Source: Plecoglossus altivelis (taxonomy: Eukaryota > Chordata > Actinopteri > Osmeriformes > Plecoglossidae). From it: a DNA stretch of 64,000 nucleotides. The position numbers and the translations under genes are program-made. Positions 46,801 to 58,655 of this stretch are shown here, piece after piece. The stretch is taken from NCBI GenBank assembly GCA_036571765.1, contig BROE01000007.1, forward strand, positions 6,601,636-6,665,635. Reading direction: 5' to 3'. Below the pieces are notes generated by a model. The model searched no databases, was not told where the DNA came from, and worked only from the letters and a program-made list of their open reading frames with translations. Numbering within the stretch: position 1 is the first letter of the stretch; each line of letters opens with the position of its first letter.

Positions 46801-49800
46801 GCCCCCTTCATCCAGTTCAGATCCGACCGGTAGGTTTTCTAAAAATGTTTGGAAAAAAAGGTTTATCTTTGTCCTGATCTCACTTCATATTGGAAAATAT
46901 CCCCAAAGATAACTTCCCATTATTTGACGTGTACTGTGTACACAGCGTTATACTATTATACTTTATGACAAATTTCTTAAGTACATTTAAAATCTTTTCT
47001 GTATTATGATAAAAAAGGAGTCTGTTTTTATGTTAAGCCCAAACACTGAAATGACCTGCCACAGGATAATTCCCACAACCTGCATGCTGCATGCTGGTTA
47101 ATGCAGTTTCACCATGTTCCACTTACATCACTTTGCAGTCCATAGGCCTTCTTGGCCCAGGCCACGCTCATGTCAGTGGGCAGGGTGGTGTACTTGTGCA
47201 GGAAGGTTCTGTAGTTGGTCTCAGTGGCCAGGTCCTGGGCCTTCTTAGCATGAGACAGGTTCAACATGTCCAGAGAGGTACTGAAAGTAATCCATCAGTT
47301 AGAATGTCCGTTCACTGTAAACCCTTTCAACTCGCCTCGTTCCTCAAATGTTTGTTACTGGTCAGAGGATGGTGTTCTTTGTGAATAGAGTCAGTAGGTG
47401 TTTGGTATTATTGGTAGGCAGCAAATACATAGACCTGAGACTATCATCTGAACACAATAGAATCCAGAAGAAACACATTCACTGTTGTGTTGGAAAATTG
47501 TGTTCTTTCTCCCTGTTGACATGTCACCAGAATTGACAATGTCATAAGCGACCAGCAGGAAGCTGTTCCAGGGGTGTTCATGCGTGCTGCACACACCTGT
47601 ACTTGGCCTTGCTGTCCTCGTACTCCTTCTTGTAGTGGCGGTCGCTCAGCATCTTGGTGGCCTGGGCAGAGTGGGCCATCTGGGAGTCATCTGTGACTGT
47701 CTTCACCCCAATCATCTTCCCCTTGGTCTTCTCATACTGCTCCTTGTACTTAACCTGGGGACCAGACACCAAACCACCATGTCAATTCTGGTTGTCTTTT
47801 AAATAGAGACTGTCAAATGTAGGATGTTTTGCCGTGCAAGAAAGGATGATAGATGATGTGATGCTGACAGATGGCAGGATACGGTGGTCACTCACATTGC
47901 TAGCGAGGTCTGTCTTGGACTTGGCTGTGAGGATGGACAGCGAGTCCATGTGCAACTCGAAGCCCTTCTCCCTCTGCTGCTCCCAGAGGCTCTTGTACAC
48001 TTTCTGAAACACACACGCATGCCACAGGAGACGACCAATGATGCAAGAGAAGGATACAACTCAATGGTTAAAGTGCTAACCCCTAACTGTGAGTCAAGAC
48101 ATCTGCCAGAAGTGTCATTATGAAGCAGATGATAGCTGCTATGGTTTCTTCCTGGCGAGACCTTACCGCACTGAGCAGGTCTGCATTGGCCTTGGCCTGC
48201 TTGAAGACAGGCTCATCCTTAGTCATGGTGTACTGGTGCATCGTCTGCTCTGTATCTGCCTTGTACGCCGTCTGACGGGAGAAACAACCAATCCAAGATA
48301 CAGTAAAAGACAGGACTTAAGTGATCATGAATAGGCAGCAGCCAATGAGGAGGGGCATCACCTTGCTCTGCAGCTCCTGGCTCTTCTTGGCGTGTTTGAT
48401 GGAAGGTGTGTCCGCAACCTGGGTGAATTTGACCCTGTCTACCTTCTGACGGTACTTTTGCTGTGAGGGAGAGATATGTGAGTCTCGTTACCCAAACAGA
48501 ACAAGTTAACTAAAAATAGTTCAAATCCACTGCAAATGTCACTGAAGAAAACTGATGTATAAAACACAAATACACGCAAAGTGTAGCTACTGACATCACT
48601 GAGGAGGTCTCCAGCCTTTTTGGCCTGGGTAATGTCCAGACAGCCATCAGCCTCCCAGCCCACTCCTTTCATCCAGTTCAGGTCAGACCGGTACTGGTTC
48701 TGAGGTGACAAATACAATTTGGTTACACACTGTGTTTTTTAATTGGTAACAACTGTTAAGATGAGTTTGCTGGAGTACATTCTTGGATGTCCCATAAGAG
48801 TGTCAGTGGATTGTTTGTGGTGCAGTATATAAATAAGTGAATAAGTGAAGATCAAGCTATTCTACTTCTAACTGTCCAATTCCTTTCTATTCCCAGTCCA
48901 AGTTAATGATGTATTCAACTCTCCAAATACATTTTTCTTCTTAACCCTCTATTTCTCAGACCCAACAGTCCCGAGTATTTAATTCAATTGAGTCATCAGT
49001 ACATCAGTAAATCTTACAGTACAGCACACATCAAGGGTTTATTCAGTAATCCAGTTGTCCAATTTGAAGAGATAGGAATTAATGCACCAGGCTATGCTTT
49101 TTGTTTGCCACTAACCACCCAGCAATCATCGTATTAAGTGTCCCCCTGGGATTCTAACGTCAATCGTTATTATTGCTGTGCTTGTACGGTGAAACAGGGC
49201 TGTGTGAAACGGACTGGTGGTTCCTCCCCTCACCTCACTCTGCAGATCGTAGGCCTTCTTGGCTTGCAGGACCTTCATGTCATCAGGCAGAGTGGTGTAG
49301 TCATGGAGCCTCTTCCTGTAGTCTAGGTCGCTGGCCAGAGCCTGGGCCTTCTTGGCATGGCTCAGGTTCACCATGTCCAGGGGCAGGCTGTACTGAGACT
49401 GGCTCTCCTTGGAGCCCTTCTTGTACTCAATCTGGAGAGAGAGCAAATGATTTAAACATTATATTTTCACAGGTAGGTGATTGCTGTGCTGTCTGTTTAC
49501 AATTATTTTGTTGCACTTGAGCAGGCCAGACATTGTGTTTGAATGATCTTACCTCGCTGTTCATCTTTGCCACATGGAGAGAGTGCAGGGTCTTGGAGTC
49601 GCTCACATTGACCCCTATCGCCTTGTCCTTGTTCTTCCTAAAGGACTCTTTGTATTTAATCTGCAACACACCGTCCACCCATCCAAATCTCATCAGACAG
49701 AATTTGCCTGAATCCATAACTCCATTGCAAATATTCTTCCTGGATTCATACATTATTTTCATGAGGTGAGTCATGAGAGAAGAAAGAAGTGTCTTTTAAC

Positions 49801-50192
49801 TATTGTTATCAAGCTTTCTATGGATATTTGTGTGCCCTTAATTGTGTGTGTGTGCGTGTGTCCAAAGGTATCCACATGCATGTTCTTGCAAGTGTGTATG
49901 GACGTGTGTCTGCTTGCGTACGTGTGTGTGTGTGCGTGCGTGTGTTAGTGTGTGTGTGTGTGTGTGTTAGTGTGCGTGTGTGTGTGTGTTAGTGTGTAGA
50001 CCTTACGTCACTGGCCAGATCCCGAGAGGCTTTGGCAGCCTTGACATTCAGGGTCTCCAGACCAATGTCACATGCTATGGACTTGGTTTTCTCCCAGTCT
50101 TCTTTATATTTGATCTGGAATCACAGTATGATATACACTTTATTTCATACAATAAAGTGTGTGTGTGTGTGTATGTGTGTGTGTGTGTGTGT

Positions 50193-50235
<43 letters not shown>

Positions 50236-52728
50236 GTGAGTGTGCTGAGAGGTCCCCAAGTGTGTGTATGTCCGTGCGCTTGTGTGTGTTCACTGACATC
50301 ACTGCACAGTTCAGCGTTGGCCTTGGCATTTCTGATCTGCGGCAGGTCTTGGGATAAGGTGTACTGGTTCTTGGTCTTCTCATAGTCTGCTCTGTAGTTC
50401 AGCTACAGCATTGGAACACACACAGTCTTGCAGTCAGTAGCAAAGCCTAAAGCATCCAGCAGCTACTAAGCTCTGCTGTTGCGAGGAGTCAGGTGCTTCT
50501 CGTCTTTGGCGGCGATGCTTAAAGTCGCAGCTGAGCTACACAGAGATAAGAAACGTGCATCTACAAATAGCATGTTCTCTGGGCGCGGCTGGGCGGGGCG
50601 CTGGGCACTCACGTTGCTGAGCTGCTGGGCATTGATCCTGGCCTGGACGATGTCTGGAGTGTCTGTGACTGAGCTGTACTTGACCTGGTCAATATGCTGC
50701 CTGTAGTTTTTCTGCATGTGTAAGGTAAAAACAAGCACTTAAAGAACAGTTTTGATCACACCAACAACAACTTTCATTTGGAAGTGCTCCATATTTTCAG
50801 TGGCGGTAGACGATTCAAGATTGCACACAATAAGAGGCTAGGTGACAGAGCGCGCTCCATGGCGTGTGTCAGGAGTCGTGTGAGGGTAGCATGCTGGAAG
50901 GCTCTAGACATACGTCCTTGAGTGGATCCAGTTTGCGCTGACTCTGGTAGGCAGGTGTGATGGTGGCTGGGTAGTTGTATTCCCCCAGTTCTGTCTTCTC
51001 CTGCTCGTAGCCCTGCTTGTAGGCAATCTGGAAGGAACAGCAATAATACTGTGGTAATGACTTGTTCAGACACTATTGATGTTTGTTAAGCAAGATTCGA
51101 CCTGCATTTGGATTTGGGAATCGTTTTTTTATCAGTTGGCAATGGAGAATGAATAGTTCATAAGTGTTGATAATAAAAAGCCGGGAGCATGGTTTCTCAA
51201 ATCAGACATCAATCTGTGGTTACCCCAAGCTGAGAGGCAGTCATAGACTCTGTGGTTACCCCAAGCTGAGAAGCAGATGTAGACACTGTGGTTACCCCAA
51301 GCTAGGAAGCAGATGTAGACACTGTGGTTACCCCAAGCTAGGAAGCAGTTGAAGATACTGCAGTTACCCCAAGCTGAGAAGCAGTCATAGACACTGCAGG
51401 TACCCCAAGCTGAGAGTCAGTCATAGACACTGCAGTTACCCCAAGCTGAGAAGCAGTCGTAGACACTGTGGCTGCATGTGTGTGTGTGAGGAAACAGTCT
51501 TACGTTGCTGGCCAGCTTCCTGACTTTCATGGCATGCATGGTGTTCTTGTCCATCCCGGAGCCTTCATAATGCCCCTTCATATGGTTGGTGTATTTCTCC
51601 TTGTACTTGTTCTGTTAAAGGAGGAGATGAAGTTGTGTGACTTGTGTGAATTGTGGACAACATATCCTGGGTTTCTTAGGTAGGTAGGTAGGTAGGTAGG
51701 TAGGTAGGTAGGTAGGTAGGTAGGTAGGTAGGTAGGTAGGTTAGAATAGGTCCCTGAGATTGGTAGAAAGAGTTTCAATTGGTTCAACATCTCAGCTAGT
51801 TGTATTGATATAGTTCTTGGCTGGTACACTAGTCCTCACACAGACATAACATAACTGAGATTTCCATTCTTGATTTCAAATATCAAGGTCTAAATACCAT
51901 GTCCAGCACGTGTGTACATGATCAGGTTTGATTTACATAAGTTGAACAGTGTGTACATTCAACACCTGCTTGGTTCGCCTGCATGGTCACACTACTTATA
52001 AATGGAATAACTAAGCTCTTCTGCCACGTACATCGCTGGTGAACTTGGCAATCTTGCTTGCATTCTTGAACTGCGGCGTCTCGCAGTAGTTGATGCTGTG
52101 GCCTTTGGCGTTCTCAAGGTCCTTCTTATACTCAACCTGTCAGGTGGAGAGAAGAGACAACAACAGAGTAGAACATATTACGGCAGCTGCCATCAAGAGC
52201 AGATAAATGTCCCCCCAAAATAACTGTTGTTCTTAGACAACATGAAACGAACAGAGGGCATTTTGGAGTGTTTGTCTAACACCCAGAATGTTTATTTGAC
52301 TCCTTAAGTGTTTTTAATGGTCTACTCTCATCCTAACGAATGCTCCTGGTGTTAAATGAACACTTGCTGCAAGGGGGCTTGTGACAAATAAATCTGCCTC
52401 CTCCTTCCGCGTGTCACACATTGGCTACATCAGACCAGCACCATCAAGCAGACACATCACTCAACACTTTAGATGATGTCATTGCGTCTGGGTCTACCCC
52501 AAAGCGAGCCCTCGGTGACCTTTTGACCTCAAACAGCAACAGCGAGATGACAGACAGATTTGTCTGTGTGATTTGTAAGGGGAGAAATGCTTCAGGAATA
52601 GATGCTAAAGCGAACATTTTCCAAAGTATGGCCAGCTCTTTAGCTGTCTGCCCTTGGTTAAAAGCCAAGCTAAGCCCAGTCACCACACACGGTAAAGATG
52701 TGGAGAATCCAGGTGTGGCAGCTTTGTG

Positions 52729-52766
<38 letters not shown>

Positions 52767-52769
52767 ACA

Positions 52770-52805
<36 letters not shown>

Positions 52806-55800
52806 AACACAGCCCCACACTCACAGACCTACTCTGCATAGAACCAGTACTGTAGCAACACATACACACCGCATATTTTTGGAATGACTAAATCTACTTA
52901 ACATTCAAAGCCTGAGAGCACTCTGTGTGACAGAGTAACCCAGAACATCATCATGCTGACCTCTACCTCACCTCGCTGACGATCTTGTTGATTTTGCGCG
53001 CGTTCTTCAGCGCCAGGTTGTCCTCTGAGGTCAGGCTATGGAAATGAGAGGAGCCCTTCATCTTTTTCAGGTCCTTCTTGTATTTCAGCTGGGAGGATAA
53101 AAAGGGACAGAGAGATTAAACACAGAGGAACACAAGCCAAACATGCCCATCAGTCCGGTGGCATAGCGACCAGCTGAGCGCATGCATGCCAAAGGGGTCC
53201 GTGAGTGCGGACCCACCTACACACGTATTGGGTTACGCTTTATACACAGGGAAAGACAGTCATATCCTCATATATATACCACGTGTGTCACACACAAGGA
53301 AACACACATGGACACATGCATGAGAGGGTGTAGCTGTTGTAGACACACTGACATGCATGCACCAAAACACAGACGCACAGAACGTTCGAGCGCAGTCACA
53401 CCCAATGCAAAGGGAACTCACATACCCTCGCACATTTCACTCTATGAAATAAGGTTGGAGAGAAACAAACTATGTGCTAAAGCGAAGATGGTCTAATTTG
53501 GTCTGTGAGGTGTTTGTGGAGTGACAACATTGGATTCCAGGAGAGAGGGACAGGAACGCTACTCATTCCTGACCATAGACCCACATTCTGCCAGGTGACA
53601 ACAGACAGGAATGATTGATGACGGAAGCCAATCAAAGTTTTAGACACACAGTCGCCATTCAATAGTTCTTAGTTATTAAACCATCTATTGGGACTGTACA
53701 GCAACAAAATATGTTGACTGAACATGTTCAGATTTTTCAACAGTAAATAAAGTTTTACGGTCCCTTTCGTAAGTGTATGTAGAGGGCTTGTATACATCCA
53801 CTATGTGATCAAATACCAACAGTGTCAAATGTCAATGAACACAACATCCAGCAGAGGCAATAGTCAGAACACTAACTAGTATGAACAACTGTTACTCACA
53901 TCGCTGGCATGAGCCTGGGCCTTCTTAGCTAGCTGGTAGGCAGGAGTGATCATAGCTGGGAAACTGCCCTTTCCTCTCTGCTGTTCATAGTCTTCAGTGT
54001 AGGAAATCTGGAGCATGGAAGAGAACATCCATTGCCATGCTCATATCTGCGTTTCTTAGGTTGGTGTGTAGGCTGTAGGTAGGTACAGCAGAGAAGCTAA
54101 AGCATTTCACTGCAGTTCAAGAAGTGGTACGTTCAAACACTCGTATGTTCCCTTGGATAAATGTGTCTAAAATAAGACATTATCATTGCGATCATCATTA
54201 TTTCTAATGATAGCCGATGGATGGTTATAACGGTTGTCTAGGAGATGGTTGTTGTCTGCTCCTTACTTTGCTGAAGTTCTCGGCGTTCTCCTTGGCAAAC
54301 GCCATCTCAGCTGCCCCGGCGTCCGTGCTGGCTTTGCCTTTCACCTCCTGCTCGTACATCTGGCGGTACTTGACCTGGGAGACCAGCACAATAGCCATTG
54401 ATCAGTGTGTGCGTGTTTAGAAACAGTTTTTCATGTTTTAATGTTACTTTGAGTCTTTTTTAGCCAAGTATAGTTTGTCGATTTATGCCTCACGTGCGAA
54501 TTTTTGTTTGCATGCAGCATGCGTGTGAAAGAATTAAGTGGGTTTTGCTATTGCATATGCACTACTTACATCACTGGCCATCTCTGTGGCTTTCTTAGAC
54601 ACTTGGTACCCTGGGGTGAGATGGGCAGGGAAACTGCCTTTACCTCTTTGCTGTTCATATTCCTCAGTGTAGGCAAACTGAGACAGGACAACAGCACAGA
54701 AACAGATGGAACAGCAAACCAATAAATGTTCATGTTCATTTGTAAACTGTCGACTGGGATGTACACCTTTGTGCAAATGGATGACATCAAACTAGTTCCA
54801 ATCTCTTCTGTCAATTTCAAAACAAAGAATGTCAAAATGAAATGAATGGATTGTTTAAATGCTGGTTTACTTGTGCTAAAGTGAGTGTGTGAGAGCATCG
54901 CAGGCTTACGTCACTGGTGATCTGGCTCTGGCTCTTAGCCAGGAGAACCTCAGGAGAGTCAGCGACTGTGGTATACTTTGACACTCTTTCCTCGTGTCCT
55001 TTTTTGTACTCCAACTAAAGAAAAAAGACATTCATACAGATCATGATGATTTTTGAACGACCACCGAGCCCCTACAACCAGACTAGAGTCTTATAGAACT
55101 ATGACAGCTTGCGGTATTTTGTGATCTACTACTGTTTGGACACAAAGAGTGGGAAACACCTTGGGTCAGGACACTGTCAGCAGACTGGGTGACAAACAGT
55201 GACCGAAATAGCGACACGCAAACACAAACTTTATGTCACAAGTTTCACATAACCTCCAGAACCATAAGTTACAAGTTCCATAAAGATACCCTTGCAAGAA
55301 GATTTACTTACACTGCTAGCTAAGGCGCTGGCTTTTTTGGCGAGCTTGTATGCTGGGGTGATCATGGCTGGGAAGCTGCCCTTTCCTGAACACTCCTCAT
55401 ATTCCTCTGTGTACTTCACCTGTCAATCATCAACACAGGAACAGGTCTTACACACTGGATGACACAATTTCATATCCTGACTAAAATGCTGATGCGACCT
55501 GAAAATCGGTCGGACTGCTGGCTGCAGTGTGTTTGTTCAAAAATATCCAATCACTAACTACATTTAAACAAACAAGCAAACACCTTCTATTCCCAATCAT
55601 TTGACTTTAAGCCAAAATGTTATCCAAATACACCTGTCTAATACAATACATATAAGTTCTTTCTGGATACATAGACAAGGTGTAATAGTCTATTCTGGAC
55701 ACAGTCAGGTAGCCTCTTGCTCATTGTTGCCCCAAACTGATTTGAAGAAACTCACATCACTGCTGCTCTTCTGGGTCTGTGACATCATCACCGTCTCCTG

Positions 55801-58335
55801 GTTGGTGACCGTGCCAGAATACCAGGTCTGCTGCTCAGCAGACTCAGACTGGTATGTCTGCTGGTGTGACTGCATGGGGACAAGGGGACACGGGGTCAGG
55901 TGATAGGAGGGAGGGACGTCCAGCCAGATATGCTGTCTACACCTGGAGGAGGCTCACCTGGCTCGCCAGCTGACTGGCTAGACGAGCCTTCTCCAGCTCC
56001 ATGGACCTCATGTCATAGTGGAAGGTGGACATGTACCGCTCTCCCTCCTCGCGATACTTCAGCTGAAATATGCAGAAGGGGTGAGCCCAAAGTATACGCT
56101 ATGTACACTGGCTCCTGCCTTGAATCCACACTCCATGTACTATATGCAAACAACCCACCCCCCACACACATACACACGCACAAGCAGACAACCAAAACCC
56201 ACATGTTCGAGATCAGAGGGTAATATTAGAACGCAGTTATTAATCGGCTTAATTTAGCCTGAAATTTCTCTTCTAAATCAATCATGGCATTACTGGAATT
56301 TGCACAGAGCTTTGCCACATTCAAGAATTCTAAAAGTGCTGTGCTTAAAAGCACTATCGATAGAATATATTGTATATCCCACAAGCGTGTGTAGGCTACA
56401 TCAATATTCCCGACTGCCAGCTGTATTATATAACGCTAACATTTTAAAAGTAAAGTATGGATCTGACATCTGATACTCTTGAGGTGCTTGCAAGAAGATG
56501 GCACCTCATTAGAGGGAAGTAAAGGGTTATTTTGGGGATATTTTTCACAGCACAGTGTGGGGTTAAGAAGTTCAGTATGGTTGGTCTGTCCAATTAGTCA
56601 ATCTATAGTGTCATCTATGGATACGACATATGGACATGGAGGCTACTGTGACTTTGCAAGGTTACATGCCAACATAGTCAAAATACATTTCAATAACGAA
56701 ATACATAAGACAAACTTGAAATGAAATCCAGTTGCAATGTTCTTTTAAAGTATTAGGGTTGCTAGCAATTGCTTATGTCAGCTTGTCAGCAAAGGTAAAC
56801 TAGTCAGACAGACCTATGGAAAGGAGACAGACAGCCTGACAGACAGAAACAGGTGCTGTTCTAAGGGCAAGGCAAAGGAAGGGAGGTGAGGCTGGTTTTT
56901 CCTGGGATATAATTTTAACCTCCCGAAGCGTAAAACCGGGCCAGTGAGGGGTGTCGTGTCTCTGTCACAGCCACCGAAATAGCCCGAGTCACTCTCTCCA
57001 TTCCAGACCTGTGCAGTCACCATGGGCCCAGAGCCCTGGAAGCCAGGCTTGAACACCTAGCTTTTACTCAGTAAGCAGGCATGGGCACTTTTATTGAAGT
57101 ATGTCATGGATGTCATGAATACCAGCATTCCAGCTGTATGTACGTATTGTACATATGTATGTATATTTACATTTGAATAAAGGCATACCATACCTTAACT
57201 TGACCTGTTAAAGTGTGTCATAATTTTTTATATCATTGCAACACTGATGCAATATCCATACAATGTCCCTCCATCCAAGATGGTTGGAACCATCCAAATG
57301 AGTAACATTATGCTCATAAAATAACCAAGCAGATAATGAAGTCATGCTACCACAATGGTAGATGACGACAGGAGGCTACAAGTGCAACTGCACAAAATGA
57401 CTACCTCAAGTCAACAGGGTATAGAACGTTCTAGACTCGTGTCATGACCAGTACGTTGTTGTGTAGCATCAGGATTCGCTTACCTCACTGCTGGCTGTGC
57501 TTTGCTTCTTGGCGTTGATATTGACGGGGGTCTCATAGACGCTGGTAAAGTTATTGTTTCTTGGATTGTGTCTAAGTGGTCCAAAGGTGAAACGTTCACA
57601 TTTAGGTACACTTTAGTATTTAACTGTAACATCTCTATTTAAAACAGGGCTACCCAGAAGCACCAACACTAACACTAACAATACTAACTGTAATCTTACT
57701 CTAAGTAAATGTTCACTGTAAAAGTGACCAACATCCCTCTAGACAACATGTCATCTGTACTCACACAGAGCAGTACGGGCGTTTCTTGTGGCTGACAAAG
57801 TTCTTTGCGGTGAGCGTTGTCTTACAGACATCGCAGTGAAAGCAAGCTTTGTGCCAGTTCTACATGAAGGAAGGAATCAATTTAGAAAAACATTTAAAGT
57901 ATCATATTTATAGTTCTAAACCATGAGAAATTCGACCTAAATCTAATTCAGCTGCTAGCTCGTAAAGGGACAGCCAGGGAGTTGATAAGGCCCGATATTT
58001 TGAGGTTCCATCGTCACCCATAGATTAACCTCTCGGATGAAACCTTGATAGTTTGAGATACAGTTTAATTGGCAGCATATTGCTCATCTGTCCAGTGCCC
58101 AAAATGCCCCTTTCCTGTGAGAAACTATAGGTTGTGCCACGCAAAGGTAGAACACACAGAATAGTCACATTTGTGTTGAAACAGTCACAGCAGCTCTTAC
58201 ATTGACACTAGAAACGTCAACGTTTAGAGTGTATGTTCATGTTTTAAAGGAAGGAACTTTTTCTCTTACCTGATCAATACAATTGATCTTCTCTGCTGGG
58301 TACACCACAAACCCACACCTAGCGCAGGACTGCAT
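40175..58335 (-). CDS. nrap: Nebulin-related anchoring protein (LIM plus nebulin repeats)
   Basis: Forty-three coding exons on the minus strand from ATG 58333-58335 to the stop at 40175; the sizes sum to 5439 nt including stop (1812 residues; human about 1730). Exons are listed in the block entries below. Order: LIM domain (1-58), linker, single nebulin modules, five super-repeats of about 243 residues, and an end region. Nearly every exon codes whole 33-39-residue modules with a Y-K-x-D/E start and an SD/SE/SN end, in phase 0. In vertebrates NRAP is found in heart and skeletal muscle at myotendinous junctions, intercalated discs and myofibril precursors, binding actin, alpha-actinin, vinculin, talin and filamin. 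No internal stop or frame break was met. Confidence 0.96.
41042..42464 (-). CDS. nrap: nrap exons 37-41: super-repeat 5
   Basis: Exons 42360-42464, 42178-42276, 41850-41957, 41595-41702, 41042-41353 (105, 99, 108, 108, 312 nt). Begins KLYKADLNFMKGVAW. As in super-repeat 4 the last three modules are in one exon. Confidence 0.95.
42754..44085 (-). CDS. nrap: nrap exons 32-36: super-repeat 4
   Basis: Exons 43981-44085, 43729-43827, 43543-43647, 43299-43406, 42754-43065 (105, 99, 105, 108, 312 nt). Begins KVYRSDLNYLRGAAW. The last exon codes three modules without an intron and ends KKAYDLQSE. Confidence 0.95.
44223..46838 (-). CDS. nrap: nrap exons 26-31: super-repeat 3
   Basis: Exons 46734-46838, 45497-45595, 45253-45357, 44990-45097, 44611-44724, 44223-44420 (105, 99, 105, 108, 114, 198 nt). 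Begins KTYRSDLNWMKGAGW; the fifth exon begins QKYKEQFEKTKGKMIG. Confidence 0.95.
45596..46733 (-). other. nrap intron, 1.1 kb
   Basis: Unique non-coding DNA. A box-B-like GGTTCAATCCC at about 45847 stands alone, without the rest of a tRNA or SINE. Confidence 0.7.
47127..48699 (-). CDS. nrap: nrap exons 20-25: super-repeat 2, with a displaced intron
   Basis: Exons 48595-48699, 48362-48460, 48167-48271, 47896-48003, 47597-47754, 47127-47280. The first has the super-repeat signature YRSDLNWMKGVGW. The last two exons (158 and 154 nt) form one 312-nt, three-module unit cut in phase 2 inside a module (SKAKY, then S/TSLDMLNL); other super-repeats are cut at the module border or not at all. Introns of 316 and 534 bases nearby are plain. 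Confidence 0.94.
48700..49233 (-). other. nrap intron, plain
   Basis: AT-rich; nothing recognised. Confidence 0.7.
49234..50711 (-). CDS. nrap: nrap exons 15-19: super-repeat 1
   Basis: Exons 50613-50711, 50298-50402, 50007-50114, 49553-49660, 49234-49431 (99, 105, 108, 108, 198 nt). Modules begin KNYRQHIDQ, LNYRADYEK, IKYKEDWEK, IKYKESFRK and IEYKKGSKE; the last exon codes two modules and ends KKAYDLQSE. Confidence 0.95.
49661..50006 (-). other. nrap intron with GT-rich tracts
   Basis: Imperfect (GT)n sequence from about 49845 to 50000. The next intron (50115-50297) has a longer (GT)n tract at 50156-50232. Confidence 0.8.
50156..50232. repeat. (GT)n microsatellite
   Basis: About 38 GT units with two GTAT interruptions, in a 183-base nrap intron. 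Confidence 0.95.
50914..56062 (-). CDS. nrap: nrap exons 4-14: linker and single nebulin modules
   Basis: Exons (minus order) 55958-56062, 55756-55869, 55312-55419, 54910-55014, 54570-54677, 54267-54374, 53900-54007, 52972-53088, 52032-52136, 51504-51611, 50914-51027. All phase 0. Exons 6, 8 and 10 share the theme YTEEYEQQRGKGSFPAMITPAYQ, as in mammalian NRAP, showing past module duplication. Exon 5 (SHQQTYQSESAEQQTWYSG) is Gln/Ser-rich and not a clear nebulin module. Exon 14 has YNYPATITPAYQ, the last single module before the super-repeats. Confidence 0.94.
51214..51465. repeat. Seven-copy minisatellite with exact 36-bp period
   Basis: Units start at 51214, 51250, 51286, 51322, 51358, 51394 and 51430, each beginning CTGTGGTTACCCCAAGCT or CTGCAGTTACCCCAAGCT; an eighth start at 51466 fades out. 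No length variation between copies. Lies in the nrap intron 51028-51503, ending about 40 bases from exon 13. A reading frame passes through early copies, only because 36 is a multiple of three. Confidence 0.93.
51677..51740. repeat. (GGTA)n microsatellite
   Basis: About 16 uninterrupted tetranucleotide units in the nrap intron 51612-52031; nothing else in that intron. Confidence 0.96.
52137..52971 (-). other. nrap intron with a (CA)n tract
   Basis: (CA)n with small interruptions at about 52729-52803. A plus-strand open frame at 52421-52855 runs into the CA repeat and resembles no protein that I know. Confidence 0.8.
53089..53899 (-). other. nrap intron, plain
   Basis: Unique DNA; ACAC-rich patches at about 53270-53310. 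No exon seen. Confidence 0.7.
54085..54170 (+). mobile_element. Possible degraded SINE tail in an nrap intron
   Basis: A box-B-like GTTCAAACAC stretch followed by CCCTTGGATAAATGTGTCTAAAAT, similar to the TTTGGATAAAAGCGTCTGCTAAAT tail of common fish tRNA-SINEs. The head is not recognisable. Confidence 0.35.
56063..57483 (-). other. nrap intron 3, 1.4 kb
   Basis: Largest nrap intron here. Unique DNA with no coding signs; as the first long intron after the LIM exons it could hold enhancers, but no motif stands out. Confidence 0.65.
57484..58335 (-). CDS. nrap: nrap exons 1-3: LIM domain
   Basis: Exons 58270-58335, 57765-57859, 57484-57571. Peptide MQSCARCGFVVYPAEKINCIDQ, then NWHKACFHCDVC and FVSHKKRPYC, then HNPRNNNFTSVYETPVN. 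The zinc ligands CxxC, HxxC, CxxC and CxxH are all present. The second exon ends in phase 2 using donor GTGAGT; choosing the neighbouring GT would break the frame. The last exon returns to phase 0. Introns of 193 and 410 bases show nothing else. Confidence 0.95.
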
Positions 58336-58613
58336 GTTTCCCTTTCCACAGAGCCCTCGAGGGGAAAAGGCAACTGTTCTGAGCAGGAAAGTTATGAAAG
58401 TAGCCCGACAGCAGAAGGATAACCAGGTAGAAGTGGAGGGGAGGCTGGGGGCTCCCAGACAAATGTAGTGGTGCCTCTCTGGTTGAGATCAACTTAACTC
58501 TTCACTGTGACACACAATCACTAACATGTCACCAGAACCCCAGGTCCAGCCCCCATGCCCTCGTCATGTCAGGTGACTGGCTGTGTCCAGCTGTCTCTTA
58601 GCGGCAGACTGGA

Positions 58614-58655
<42 letters not shown>

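Noticed and set aside
48060..48085. ACTCAATGGTTAAAGTGCT, resembling a tRNA/SINE box A
   Set aside because: No box B follows at the expected spacing, so there is no support for an RNA gene or SINE.
52421..52855. 144-codon plus-strand frame in an nrap intron
   Set aside because: Ends in a CA repeat translated as His-Thr; no domain or splice signals seen.
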